From assembly GCA_964605145.1 (NCBI GenBank), contig CAZSBG010000012.1, positions 1 to 64,000 on the forward strand: a stretch of DNA of 64,000 nucleotides. The letters are read 5' to 3'. How positions within the stretch are numbered: the stretch's first letter is position 1; the number at the start of each line of letters is the position of its first letter. The notes below the pieces were generated by a model. That model was not told where the DNA came from. It was given only the letters and a program-made list of their open reading frames with translations, and made no database searches. Of this stretch, positions 44,914-53,683 are shown one piece after another. The DNA comes from CAZSBG01 sp964605145 (lineage in GTDB: Bacteria > Zhuqueibacterota > Zhuqueibacteria > Thermofontimicrobiales > Thermofontimicrobiaceae). The position numbers and the translations under genes are program-made.

Positions 44914-45789
44914 CTATTTTGGGAAGAACCCCAGAAAAACCGGCACTTCAGACAGGCCGTAGATAATTTTGGTGAAATCATTGTGTTTTATGAAAAGCTG
45001 GCTGGAACCCCCGCCATCGAGAGCCAGCGCGGACCGGACTTTCAATTGCGGTTTCAAAAGAATATTCTGGATTTCTCTGAAGCTCACCCCCCCCAGATTG
45101 GTATCGGTAATAAAAATAATGATTCGGCCCGTAAAATCAATGGCAATCCCAGACCTGCGTTTGCGTTTGTCCCTTTCTGAAATTTCCAGGATGCGCTCTC
45201 TGTTTTGAATGAGTCTGGGAAAGCTTTGAATCGCTTCGCTGACACCGGCCGGTTGAAAATAGTTTCGATGAAATATCATCGGGCGCCCATTTCTGATGCA
45301 AAAAATTCCGGAATCCAGCATGCCTCGTTCCGGAAGTCGGTTGGTAATTTTCCCTTCCTGAATCATGAGCCCAATCGGTTTTCCTTCCGGGCTGAAAAAA
45401 CTTGCATTGATGACAGCCAATGCTTTGGTGTCTTCAGCAAATCGCTGCGCTGTTGTCAGGCTTTTATCGTGGAGGACAAAAGTCCTTATTTTTTCAGGAT
45501 TGAAACGAACAAAAAATAAATTGGTTCCGGATGGGATGTTTTCACTTTCTCCTGTCAATGTGAGCATGTCAACGCCGTCACCGATGTTTTGCCAGGTTGG
45601 AGGGCCATTTTGCCTGATTCGATTTTTTATCAGCGATTTTATGGTATTGGATGAGGTGATCATCTTGTTCGGATATTTCAGATAAAGTCCGAAAATAATA
45701 ATTAAAATAAAAAGGACGATCCATAAAATGCTTCTATATGTGGCTGTTTTACTCGTCAAGGTTTTTTGGTTGTTGTTGAGTTTGTTCAA
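44914..45789 (-). CDS. NAGPA-type phosphodiester glycosidase domain protein
   Basis: 291 residues with a single N-terminal membrane helix (SILWIVLFILIIIFGLYL) anchoring a periplasmic NAGPA (DUF2233) domain. Family motifs are clear: VINASFFSPEGKPIGLMI, SGIFCIRNG, SGIAIDFTGRIIIFITD and the C-terminal ALALDGGGSSQLFI. Homologues include the enzyme that uncovers mannose-6-phosphate and bacterial exopolysaccharide phosphodiester glycosidases, so a role in trimming cell-envelope polymers is likely. It is the first gene of the five-gene minus-strand operon. Confidence 0.9.
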   Translation of the reverse strand: MNKLNNNQKTLTSKTATYRSILWIVLFILIIIFGLYLKYPNKMITSSNTIKSLIKNRIRQNGPPTWQNIGDGVDMLTLTGESENIPSGTNLFFVRFNPEKIRTFVLHDKSLTTAQRFAEDTKALAVINASFFSPEGKPIGLMIQEGKITNRLPERGMLDSGIFCIRNGRPMIFHRNYFQPAGVSEAIQSFPRLIQNRERILEISERDKRKRRSGIAIDFTGRIIIFITDTNLGGVSFREIQNILLKPQLKVRSALALDGGGSSQLFIKHNDFTKIIYGLSEVPVFLGFFPK

Positions 45790-45867
45790 TGAAATTATCG
45801 GCTAAAAAAATTGAAAACGCATTATTTTTCGAGAGAATGAATGAGTCAGGAATGGGACATTTACAGA

Positions 45868-45906
45868 AAAAAGCTCCCAAATTAATAACCACTTTGGGAG
45901 GCTTTT
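45868..45906. terminator. Intrinsic terminator, mainly for the S9 peptidase gene
   Basis: AAGCTCCCAAA pairs with TTTGGGAGGCTTTT (one bulged base) across 45871-45906. On the minus strand a run of T follows, so it ends the S9 peptidase transcript just before the NAGPA operon begins. Confidence 0.75.
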
Positions 45907-45914
45907 GTTTCAAT

Positions 45915-48533
45915 TTAATTTTCAGGGTACATATCATTCCACCACTGCGGCTGACCTTTAAGCCATTTATCGAACCAGGCCATTATGGTTTTGGTCCAGC
46001 AAATGCGTTTATTATATTGCATGATGTGGTGATTCTGCCCCGCCACTTCGATGAATTCAACCTCTTTTCCCAATAATTTGAGAGCCGTGTAAAGCTGAAT
46101 GCTTTCGCCGGGCGGCACATTGGTGTCCACAGCTCCGTGGAGCAGCAGAAGCGGTGTGTTAATTTTATCCGCGTTGAATAATGCACTTTGATCCACGTAA
46201 ATGTCTTTCCGATTCCAGGGAAAGCTATTGGCTGTGGCCACGGCGCTGTAGAGATATCCCCAATATCCCTCGCCCCAATAGCTGGATAGAGAGCTGATTC
46301 CGGCATGGGCAATTGCAGTTGCAAAAATATCTGTACGTGTCTGCAAAAGCATGGTCATGAATCCACCGTATGAGGCGCCAATGCAGCCCAATCTGTTCCT
46401 GTCCACAAAAGGATGAGCTTGCAGAAATTTTTTCACACCATCGATAATTTCATCAGCGACAATAATACCCCAGTCGTTCACATGTTGCGCTGAAAATTCC
46501 TGACCGAATCCTGTGGCGCCGCTGGGTTGGAGCACGTAAACAATATACCCCTGCGCGGCATAGAGATTTTTCGGGTAGCGTCCGCCAAAATTACGTGTGA
46601 CCGGGCTGGTGCCGCCGTAGTAGTACACAATGCATGGATATTTTTGGGCGCTGTCGAAATGTGGCGGGAAATAAATTCGTCCTTCAATTTCCACACCGCG
46701 TTCGTTTTGAAACGTCCAGCGCTGAACATCGGCAAAGTTCACGTGCTCAAAATCAGTTTTGCCCGGATCAGCAATGAGCCGGTATTTGTTATTTTTCAGG
46801 TTCAGAAAATAGGCTTTTGGCGGCACTGTTGCACTGGTTCCTGTGTAAACCGCTGCGGCTTTGTTCGCAGCAAAATCGATGTTGCTGAGCACTTCGATGC
46901 CCGTGTCTATGAGTTTGAAATTATTCTTTTTTAGATCATAACGATATAAGTGTTGATACGATTTGTCCGTTGTGGTGAAATAAATACAATTTTCTATTTG
47001 ACTCCAAAATGCGCTGTTAATTGACGGTTTGAAACTTTTGGAAATTGCCTCTATTGATTTGGAGGAAATATCATAAATATATGCCTGGGTATCGTAGTCA
47101 TTGGGAATGGCGCCCTCAGGTACGTTTTTTCCAATATCGCCAAATGCGGAAGGTCCGCTGGTCACAAGCAGTTTGCTGTCGTCCGGCGACCACTGCACCG
47201 AACCACTCCAATGGGTTGACCACAGGGAATCCATATCCATGGTGTTTAGATTTAGCACCCAGAATTCGGTTTTCGAATAGGGCCGCGTTGAATAGTCTTC
47301 CATGGACCGGCTGAAAATTATACTTTTCGAATCATGGCTGATGCTGTTGAGGGCTGTGGATAGGCTTCCGTGCGTTAATTTGCGTTGCGTGCCTTCGGGA
47401 ACATTGACCAGGTATAAAAAACTTCTGTTTCGCCAGCCGGGCCAGCGATCCGGCATGCCTCTTAATTTTTTGAGTCCTGTTTTATCTGGCTCCGGTTTTT
47501 CTGTTTTGCTGTAAATAATAAATGAACCATTCGGCGCCCAGAAAAATCCTCCAAACTCCTTTTGATTTTTCAGCAATGGGGTGGAGGTGCCTGCATTTAG
47601 ATCGACGATCCACAGCGTGGCGCCATCTTTTTCTCGCGTGGTATATGCATATTTTTTACCAACCGGGGCCCAGCTCACACGACCGAGTTTCATGCCCCCC
47701 CGATATGTGTGCTGCAATTTTCCATCTTTTGCGGTTCGCAATTCGATCCAGGATTCTGACTTATCACTTGGCGGTAACGATTTGTTGAGGGAAAGAGCAA
47801 TGAGCTCGCCATCCGGCGAAATTGACGCATTTCTGACTTTTGGGCCATCCAGCAGGTGTTTGATCGTCATCGTTTGTTCCGAAGAGGTTGTCGAAGTGAG
47901 ACTTGCCGCGTCATATTCGGACGATAATTTCAAACAGGCTTTCAAGTTCCAGTCGCGCCCTGCTTGAGGATCCTTCAGGGCTTTGATGAGCAGAATATGC
48001 TTGCCGGTCTCCAGTGTCAATTCTTTTGTGAGACTTCCTGCCTCCTTATCTTCATTTTCGCTGGTTTTCTTCGTGGCAACCGGTTGCCCATCAAAATAGA
48101 CTTGCAGCAAATGTGGACTGGTAATTTCCAGGCTGGACTTCATCCATCGATCTGTTTTTAGGTAAGTCGCCAAAAATGTTATTTCCGGTTTCGTCTTATC
48201 CATCGAAACCAGGTGGATGAAACCGGAAGTGTCAATGGTTAAATTTGTCCAATTGAATGAGACGGATTTATTCCATTGTAAAAGATCGCCTTTTTCTGGC
48301 CACACATCTTTTACATCACCGTGAGTCTCTGCTAATAAATCGGCCAGTTCAAATTTCTTGCCCTTGACATTGGCTGTTTTGTGAAAAACAGGAAGATGCG
48401 CAAGAATGGGACCTGCTTTTAGCCATTTCTCGATGGGAATGTCTATGGCTTCCTTTTTCACATTTTCCGAAGCCGTAACTGAAACCGCGAAAAGGAGGAC
48501 AAAACCCATCACCATAATTTGAATTCTTTTCAT
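45915..48533 (-). CDS. S9-family (prolyl oligopeptidase-like) exopeptidase
   Basis: 872 residues with a signal peptide (IQIMVMGFVLLFAVSVTASE), so periplasmic. The middle carries WD40/PD40-like propeller segments (PDGELIALSLNK, WAPVGKKYAYTTR, SPDDSKLLVTSG). The C-terminal alpha/beta hydrolase has the S9 nucleophile motif GASYGG with Ser721, acid Asp803 (HGAVDTNVPP) and His835 or His836 (GQNHHIM), plus YYYGGTSPV for the oxyanion region. Family members cleave short peptides, often X-Pro or acylated N-termini. The N-terminal 200 residues (KWLKAGPI...FDGQPVATKKT) form an extra galactose-binding-like part, longer than in minimal members. Confidence 0.93.
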   Translation of the reverse strand: MKRIQIMVMGFVLLFAVSVTASENVKKEAIDIPIEKWLKAGPILAHLPVFHKTANVKGKKFELADLLAETHGDVKDVWPEKGDLLQWNKSVSFNWTNLTIDTSGFIHLVSMDKTKPEITFLATYLKTDRWMKSSLEITSPHLLQVYFDGQPVATKKTSENEDKEAGSLTKELTLETGKHILLIKALKDPQAGRDWNLKACLKLSSEYDAASLTSTTSSEQTMTIKHLLDGPKVRNASISPDGELIALSLNKSLPPSDKSESWIELRTAKDGKLQHTYRGGMKLGRVSWAPVGKKYAYTTREKDGATLWIVDLNAGTSTPLLKNQKEFGGFFWAPNGSFIIYSKTEKPEPDKTGLKKLRGMPDRWPGWRNRSFLYLVNVPEGTQRKLTHGSLSTALNSISHDSKSIIFSRSMEDYSTRPYSKTEFWVLNLNTMDMDSLWSTHWSGSVQWSPDDSKLLVTSGPSAFGDIGKNVPEGAIPNDYDTQAYIYDISSKSIEAISKSFKPSINSAFWSQIENCIYFTTTDKSYQHLYRYDLKKNNFKLIDTGIEVLSNIDFAANKAAAVYTGTSATVPPKAYFLNLKNNKYRLIADPGKTDFEHVNFADVQRWTFQNERGVEIEGRIYFPPHFDSAQKYPCIVYYYGGTSPVTRNFGGRYPKNLYAAQGYIVYVLQPSGATGFGQEFSAQHVNDWGIIVADEIIDGVKKFLQAHPFVDRNRLGCIGASYGGFMTMLLQTRTDIFATAIAHAGISSLSSYWGEGYWGYLYSAVATANSFPWNRKDIYVDQSALFNADKINTPLLLLHGAVDTNVPPGESIQLYTALKLLGKEVEFIEVAGQNHHIMQYNKRICWTKTIMAWFDKWLKGQPQWWNDMYPEN

Positions 48534-48554
48534 TGGTACCTCATCGTTTATTCG

Positions 48555-49409
48555 TTATTTCAATACCCGATATTTCTTCACGAATCCCACCGGGCGATAA
48601 CTCATTTTTGCCTGCCTCAAACCTTCGTTGCCGAGATCCTGTTCCCGATTGATGTATGCATATTTTTCCGGAAGAATTGTAGCGAAACATTTGTTGAGAA
48701 ACTGATAGATGCCTTTGAATTGTCCCAGACCTTTTTCGAAATGAATGACAAAACTATTACCCTGTGCAAGCTCCTCACCCAGCGTAAAAGCAGCCGGCAC
48801 ACCTTCGACATAATAAATCCCGCCGCAGAGTTGCAATTCTTCAGATTTTTCAAGGGCTTCCTTGTTCGCCTCATAATCTCCTGGATTATCCCGCTGTTCT
48901 CGCCATTGTTCGAGCACTTTCAACGCATCATCAATATTTTCCTCTAATAGTGGTTTTCCCTCATAAGAATATTTATTAATGAATGCATTCACGAGATTTT
49001 TTTTCTTGTGAAATTTTCGCCCGGCCAGTTTGGCCAGATCTTCCCTGGAATATAGATAATCGAAATTGTCGCGATCTTCGACAACGGAATAGCCCATAGT
49101 TTCCAGCTTTGAAACCTGATGTTCAGCAACTGCTTTCATCAAATGGAAATCTTTAAAAAGGGTTTCCAGAACGTTTTTTTTCGGCAAACCTAACGGAAGC
49201 ATGAAAAAATAATGATCCCCTTCATTTCCAATAATAATGATCTGGTCATCGTTGAATTTGGATATTTTATAATTGTGAGTTTTTCTGAAAAGATAGATAT
49301 TTGCAAAAGAAAATTCTGAAATTCCCTCAGGCAAATTTTGAAAAAGCGGATGAATATGTTCCCTGATATCGAGCGTTATTTCAGTTGTTTCCGGGTATTC
49401 TGGTATCAT
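48555..49409 (-). CDS. DUF2156 (GNAT-fold) protein
   Basis: 284 residues without a signal peptide. The pattern fits DUF2156, the GNAT-like domain shared with the soluble half of lysyl-phosphatidylglycerol synthase: SEFSFANIYLFR near the start, DNFDYLYSREDLAKLAGRKFHKKKNLVNAF in the middle, CGGIYYVEGVPAAFTLGEE and the C-terminal YINREQDLGNEGLRQAKMSYRP. The family is thought to transfer aminoacyl or acyl groups; here no membrane part is fused, so the acceptor is unknown. It is followed by the S9 peptidase after 21 bases. Confidence 0.9.
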   Translation of the reverse strand: MIPEYPETTEITLDIREHIHPLFQNLPEGISEFSFANIYLFRKTHNYKISKFNDDQIIIIGNEGDHYFFMLPLGLPKKNVLETLFKDFHLMKAVAEHQVSKLETMGYSVVEDRDNFDYLYSREDLAKLAGRKFHKKKNLVNAFINKYSYEGKPLLEENIDDALKVLEQWREQRDNPGDYEANKEALEKSEELQLCGGIYYVEGVPAAFTLGEELAQGNSFVIHFEKGLGQFKGIYQFLNKCFATILPEKYAYINREQDLGNEGLRQAKMSYRPVGFVKKYRVLK

Positions 49410-49444
49410 AGTATTCTCTTGGTTGTTGTAAAGCGTAAATTAAA

Positions 49445-50089
49445 TTATTTATTCTCATCAAAATTAAAAAAATCTGCAAAAGTATGAATGACAACTAAAA
49501 TTAAAATTCTCCTGCTGCGATGCATAAGATATACCATCAGTGAACCGAATAAAAAAGTAAGCAGAATGCCGACGATTCCTGAAGGAAAGCCACTCTGATA
49601 ATGCAGTAAGCTGAACCAAATCGCCTGCCTTATGATGGCCGGAACACTTCCCAGTATTTCTGAAAAATGAACGAAAAAAATGCTTCTGAAGAGCCCTTCT
49701 TCAAAAGCAGCATTGATGAGGGCAAAACCAATTCCCAATAGAATTAATAACGGAATTGGAGCTTCAGGCATCAGCCGAGCGTATGGACTGCCTTCCTGAA
49801 AATAAAACCATGTGGCCAGTCCCAGGGTGGAAAAAAGTGCAAACAACACTGACCAGCCAATGAGACCTTTAGTATTTCCTTTTGCTAAAAACAGGGTTTT
49901 CCGATTCATTTTTTTGAAAAAAATCAGGAATCCAAAAAGCAAAATAATGATGACAATGCTATCCGCAGGAGAATAGTTGTTCAGTCCGGATTGGTTAGTG
50001 ATATAAACGAGACAAAGGTATAAAAAAATGATTTCCAGCGAAGCGTTCGTTTCTCGAATCTGGTTCCAGTATCGCGAAACGATTGCCAT
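49445..50089 (-). CDS. CPBP-family intramembrane glutamic endopeptidase
   Basis: 214 residues with about six membrane helices. The CPBP (Abi) motifs are complete: EEGLFR with Glu130, Glu131 and Arg135, a FSLLH motif with His163, and His202 in VVIHTFADFF. These form the active site in Rce1-like proteases. In bacteria such proteins cut membrane-embedded or prenylated peptides, or act in bacteriocin self-protection. No partner peptide is seen nearby. It is encoded upstream of DUF2156 with a 35-base gap. Confidence 0.9.
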   Translation of the reverse strand: MAIVSRYWNQIRETNASLEIIFLYLCLVYITNQSGLNNYSPADSIVIIILLFGFLIFFKKMNRKTLFLAKGNTKGLIGWSVLFALFSTLGLATWFYFQEGSPYARLMPEAPIPLLILLGIGFALINAAFEEGLFRSIFFVHFSEILGSVPAIIRQAIWFSLLHYQSGFPSGIVGILLTFLFGSLMVYLMHRSRRILILVVIHTFADFFNFDENK

Positions 50090-50152
50090 TATGCCGATGA
50101 TTAAAAAACAACGAAGTGGACAGACGTGTCATCCATAATTCAAAGAAATACG

Positions 50153-50183
50153 TGGATCAAGAAAAAAAAATATTTTTGATCCA
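50153..50183. terminator. Hairpin terminator downstream of efp
   Basis: TGGATCAA (50153-50160) pairs with TTGATCCA (50176-50183), extended by A/T pairs into the loop. It lies in the gap after the efp gene on the minus strand; flanking T-runs are short, so efficiency is uncertain. Confidence 0.5.
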
Positions 50184-50280
50184 GTGAATTTTCATGATCT
50201 CATTATTAATGGTTTTCTGTAGCAGTCTGTGGTTATTCAATAACGTTTTTTCGTCCGGCAGCTCAAACTAACAGATTCCA

Positions 50281-50841
50281 TTAATTTACGCGTGAAACAT
50301 ACTCGCCGCTGCGCGTGTCGATACGAATGGTTTCACCCTCTTTAATAAACGGTGGCACTTCAATGCGGGCTTGAGTTTCGAGGGTCACCCATTTGGTCAA
50401 ATTGCCTGCGGTATCTCCTTTTATGGCCGGTTCAGCTTCTGTCACGACAAGATCGACTGTGGTTGGCATTTCAATATTAATAGGGGTGTTTTCATGGAAG
50501 AGCAATTTAACCATCATGCCCTCTTTCAAGAATTTGTGGTAATCACCAACAATGTCTGAGGATATTTGGACCTGGTCGTAATTTTCCATATTCATGAAAT
50601 AGAAATTTTCTCCATCGGCATACAGATATTGCATCTCTTTGTCATCAAGTCGTATTTCTTCTACTTTGTCGGTTGTGCGAAATGTATTTTCAATAACGCG
50701 CCCGGTTTTTACATTTTTTAACTTGGTTTTAATCATTGCCCGGCCGCGGCTCTGGGTAACATGCTGAAATTCGGTGATGACGTAAATGTCATCGTTGTAA
50801 TTTACCGTCATTCCACGACGAAAGTTTGAAATTGAAGCCAT
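50281..50841 (-). CDS. efp: Elongation factor P, arginine-tip type
   Basis: 186 residues, the exact usual length of EF-P. The three-domain beta-barrel pattern is clear (DFRRGMTV-like start NFRRGMTVNYNDDIYVITEF, ENTFRTTDKVEEI, MEMPTTVDLVVTEAEP, GDTAGN, PPFIKEGETIRIDTRSGEY). EF-P rescues ribosomes stalled at polyproline. The tip of the first loop, where most bacteria have a modified Lys, is here TQSRGRA, with Arg32 at the modification position. Arg-type EF-P is usually rhamnosylated by EarP, which is not in this window. GGAG lies just upstream of the ATG. Confidence 0.95.
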   Translation of the reverse strand: MASISNFRRGMTVNYNDDIYVITEFQHVTQSRGRAMIKTKLKNVKTGRVIENTFRTTDKVEEIRLDDKEMQYLYADGENFYFMNMENYDQVQISSDIVGDYHKFLKEGMMVKLLFHENTPINIEMPTTVDLVVTEAEPAIKGDTAGNLTKWVTLETQARIEVPPFIKEGETIRIDTRSGEYVSRVN

Positions 50842-51062
50842 ACATTACTCCTTGTATTTTAGATGTTAATTCAATTTTGGTTGTTGGTTTAATTGAAACT
50901 GTATTAAAACAGGTGCTTTGCTTCGACAGCATCTGGCAATAACAAAGTGAAAAATAAGTATTTTCTTGTTCAAAATCAAGTTTTTCTTTGAATTCTTTGT
51001 ACGCATCAGGTGATTTGTATCCTAAATGAGGAATAAATTTTTCATATTCAGGAATATTTTTC

Positions 51063-51091
51063 TTGACTCTTACAATCATTTTGGTTATATT
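51063..51091 (+). promoter_or_regulatory. Sigma-70 promoter for the DUF3098-tRNA unit
   Basis: TTGACT (51063-51068), a 17-bp spacer and TATATT (51086-51091). The predicted start near 51098 is almost at the candidate ATG codons (51093 and 51102), so the message for DUF3098 would be leaderless from 51102, or the promoter may mainly serve the tRNAs. Confidence 0.6.
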
Positions 51092-51092
51092 T

Positions 51093-51365
51093 ATGCCCGT
51101 TATGAAAAATCAGAAGACAAAAAGAAAAATAAAAAAGAAACCCAATCAACCGTTATCCTTTGATCGAGAGAACTATATCATCTTTCTCATTGGGTTACTG
51201 GTTTTGGTGCTTGGATATATTTCATTATCACAGGGGCCGGCAGATAGCTTTTGGTCGTTAACGTTGGCTCCAATTTTATTAGTGACTGGTTATTGTTTAA
51301 TTATACCGTTTTCAATTATTTACCGAAAACGAAAGCCACAGCGTGAGCTAAATGAAAATGCCTGA
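51093..51365 (+). CDS. DUF3098 family small membrane protein
   Basis: About 90 residues from 51093 (or 87 from the ATG at 51102). A basic N-terminus (KNQKTKRKIKKKPNQ) leads into FDRENYIIFLIGLLVLVLGYISLS and a second helix LAPILLVTGYCLIIPFSIIY, the two-helix DUF3098 pattern, ending RKRKPQREL. The family is an unstudied marker of the Bacteroidota and relatives. Its TGA stop at 51363-51365 is followed at the next base by the 5' end of tRNA-Val, so the gene is probably read together with the tRNAs. Confidence 0.82.
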   Translation: MPVMKNQKTKRKIKKKPNQPLSFDRENYIIFLIGLLVLVLGYISLSQGPADSFWSLTLAPILLVTGYCLIIPFSIIYRKRKPQRELNENA

Positions 51366-51440
51366 GGGCGATTAGCTCAGGTGGTTTAGAGCGCCTGCCT
51401 TACAAGCAGGAGGTCACTGGTTCAAGTCCAGTATCGCCCA
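51366..51440 (+). tRNA. tRNA-Val (anticodon TAC)
   Basis: Full cloverleaf: acceptor GGGCGAT/ATCGCCC, anticodon stem CCTGC/GCAGG with loop containing TAC, T-arm with TTCAAGT. Discriminator A; CCA is not encoded. Confidence 0.97.
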
Positions 51441-51466
51441 CAAATGAAATTGAAAAGAATATTAAC

Positions 51467-51541
51467 GGGGTCGTGGTGCAGTTTGGTTAGCACATCGGCC
51501 TGTCAAGCCGAAGGTCGCGGGTTCGAGTCCCGTCGGCCCCG
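51467..51541 (+). tRNA. tRNA-Asp (anticodon GTC)
   Basis: Acceptor GGGGTCG/CGGCCCC (one G-U pair), anticodon loop CTGTCAA with GTC, T-arm GCGGGTTCGAGTCCCGT. Discriminator G; CCA not encoded. 26 bp after tRNA-Val, so co-transcribed. Confidence 0.97.
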
Positions 51542-51554
51542 CTAAATAAAATAA

Positions 51555-51583
51555 GAGGGCTATCTGAAATGATAGCCCTTTTG
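51555..51583 (+). terminator. Intrinsic terminator of the tRNA unit
   Basis: GGGCTATC (51557-51564) pairs with GATAGCCC (51571-51578) followed by TTTT, right after tRNA-Asp. Confidence 0.9.
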
Positions 51584-51616
51584 TTTAGGTGCACAATCTG
51601 TATTTTGAATAATACG

Positions 51617-52225
51617 ATGAAAGAGGACGAATATCTTACAATAGGTCAAAAGCTGAAACAAGCAGAAATTAAGATCAAAGGTTCTCGCTTTATTGGAACA
51701 GCTCAATCTGCATCTTCCGAAAAACAAGCCGCTGAATTCATTCATTCCATTTCAAGCCGATATTACAATGCAACTCATAACTGTTACGCGTATGCAGTCG
51801 GACTGAAGCCATCGGTCATCACTCGATTTAATGATGATGGTGAACCTTCGGGAACTGCCGGTCAACCAATTCTGAACGTAATAGAGGGTAAAAACTTGAC
51901 AAATGTCGCAGTTGTGGTAACACGTTATTTCGGTGGTACCAAACTTGGAAAGGGAGGATTGGTACACGCTTACTCAGAGTGCGCCGGAAGAGTGCTCGAA
52001 CAGTGTTCGATTGTTCATAAATATATTTATCATAATTTCACTCTAAAATTCAATTACGATTTTACCGGCGCAGTGATGCATGTGGTAAATTTGTACGACG
52101 CAAAAATACTTGAATCAAGCTATGGGAGCCAGACAGCCCTGAACCTGGCCATTCGTCAAAGCCTTTTCGATGAATTTAAACAACAGCTTACAGAAAAAAC
52201 TGCCGGCAATATTTTGTTTCACTGA
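51617..52225 (+). CDS. YigZ/IMPACT family protein
   Basis: 202 residues from ATG 51617; an upstream frame extension crosses the terminator and is rejected. The IMPACT N-terminal domain is clear: KIKGSRFIGTA, ATHNCYAYAVG, DDGEPSGTAGQPIL and VTRYFGGTKLGKGGLVHAYSECA. A C-terminal DUF1949-like ferredoxin fold follows. The family is thought to bind RNA or ribosomes and to influence translation, though its bacterial role is not defined. Its stop overlaps the start of the CNNM/CorC gene. Confidence 0.92.
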   Translation: MKEDEYLTIGQKLKQAEIKIKGSRFIGTAQSASSEKQAAEFIHSISSRYYNATHNCYAYAVGLKPSVITRFNDDGEPSGTAGQPILNVIEGKNLTNVAVVVTRYFGGTKLGKGGLVHAYSECAGRVLEQCSIVHKYIYHNFTLKFNYDFTGAVMHVVNLYDAKILESSYGSQTALNLAIRQSLFDEFKQQLTEKTAGNILFH

Positions 52226-53481
52226 TGAAACAGAGTTTGATAATGGAAATACTATTAATTATAATTGCGTTAATCTTAAGTGCATTTTTCTCCGGTTCGG
52301 AAACAGCCTATCTTACCGCGAACAAAATTCGTATCGAGGTGCTTTTCCGCAGAAAGGCCAGGGGCATTAAATATATTTATGATTTTATTACCAATTCGGA
52401 AAAGTTCATTGTAACGACTTTAATCGGTAATAACTTATCCAATGTATTATTTTCTTCTTTTATCGTGCTGGTGCTGCGGGAGTCCATGGAGGAGTCACTA
52501 ATCGTATTAATTTCCTCGCTGACCGTGCTTATTTTTGCAGAAATAATTCCCAAAGTTATTGCACGTGAATCCGCTGATCACATGATATTGCACATCTCAT
52601 TTATTTTGAAGATCTTCTATTTTATTTTTTATCCAGTGAGTGTTTTTTTCATCTCTTTTTCAAATTTTTTGTTCAGAATATTTCGACTTCCCAATGAGCA
52701 GAAAATGGAAAATATTTTAACTCGGAGAGATGTGAAGCGAATTATTCGAGAAGGCGAGATTCACGGAATAATCGAATCTTCAGAACATAAGATCATCTCA
52801 AAAATTTTTGACCTCAATAAGAAGCGGGTCAAGGAAACCATGGTGCCCAGAACCGAAATTATGGCGGTTGAAAAAAACTTGTCTATAACAAAATTGCGAA
52901 AATTAATTTACCAGTCCGGTTTTTCACGACTGCCGGTATATGAGGGTAATATCGATTCGATTATTGGCGTTGTATATGCAAAAGACCTATTTCATTTTCC
53001 CAAAAAGCTTGATGAAATCATCCAGGAAATTCGATTTGTACCGGAAACAAAATCTGCGTATGAATTGCTCCAGGAATTTCGTCACAACAAGAACAGTATT
53101 GCCATTGCCCTGGATGAGTACGGTGGAACCGCCGGGCTTGTGACCCTTGAAGATGTGATCGAAGAATTGTTCGGTGAAATTTATGATGAATTTGACATTG
53201 ACCACAAGCACATGTATTACAGGTTGAATCCAACAACAATAATCATGGATGCCCGGGCGGAGATTGATGAGATCAATGACAAATTCAAAATTCGAATCCC
53301 GGAAGGAGATTACACGTCCATCGGTGGATTTGTAATTGAAACGCTTGGCACCATCCCTGAGCCAAAAGAGGGCATCGAACTGGAGAACTGCAAAATCATT
53401 GTGGAAAAAGCAAGCGAAAAGCGGGTAATTGCTGTGAAAATTGTTTTGATAAAGCCGGCTGTGGAAAAGGAGGAAAAGTAG
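52225..53481 (+). CDS. CNNM/CorC (HlyC) family membrane transporter protein
   Basis: 418 residues. The N-terminal DUF21/CNNM domain has four membrane helices and the motif FFSGSETAYLTANKIRIE. Two CBS domains follow (about 195-320: MVPRTEIMAVEKN; ALDEYGGTAGLVTLEDVIEELFGEIYDEFD, a diagnostic CorC segment), then the CorC_HlyC C-terminal domain (AEIDEINDKFKIRIPEGDYTSIGGFVIETLG). Family members export magnesium or regulate it through nucleotide binding to the CBS pair. Translationally coupled to yigZ. Confidence 0.95.
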   Translation: MKQSLIMEILLIIIALILSAFFSGSETAYLTANKIRIEVLFRRKARGIKYIYDFITNSEKFIVTTLIGNNLSNVLFSSFIVLVLRESMEESLIVLISSLTVLIFAEIIPKVIARESADHMILHISFILKIFYFIFYPVSVFFISFSNFLFRIFRLPNEQKMENILTRRDVKRIIREGEIHGIIESSEHKIISKIFDLNKKRVKETMVPRTEIMAVEKNLSITKLRKLIYQSGFSRLPVYEGNIDSIIGVVYAKDLFHFPKKLDEIIQEIRFVPETKSAYELLQEFRHNKNSIAIALDEYGGTAGLVTLEDVIEELFGEIYDEFDIDHKHMYYRLNPTTIIMDARAEIDEINDKFKIRIPEGDYTSIGGFVIETLGTIPEPKEGIELENCKIIVEKASEKRVIAVKIVLIKPAVEKEEK

Positions 53482-53525
53482 TGTTTTACCAGCCATTTTG
53501 TTGGAAAATGAATATCGATAATTTA

Positions 53526-53563
53526 AAGAGTGATCGGAAAAATTAACATCACTCTTTTTTTTT
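53526..53563 (+). terminator. Intrinsic terminator of the CNNM/CorC gene
   Basis: AGAGTGAT (53527-53534) pairs with ATCACTCT (53548-53555) followed by eight T. Confidence 0.92.
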
Positions 53564-53683
53564 GTAGAAATTGATTCTTGAACCTCTCAATGAAAGGAAT
53601 ATGTAGTGAAAATACTAAACTGATATTGAACTCGAAGGGACAATGGTATAAAAAAATATTTGATTTTCTCGTAATTATTTTAT

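Noticed and set aside
50789..51079. Minus-strand frame upstream of efp with PHLGYKSPDAYKEF, like the end of an IS3/IS481 transposase
   Set aside because: The match is about 14 residues and lacks the usual Ala-Leu-Gly-Tyr spacing; the frame then overlaps the efp start out of frame. At most a very old remnant; no other transposase sequence or terminal repeats seen.
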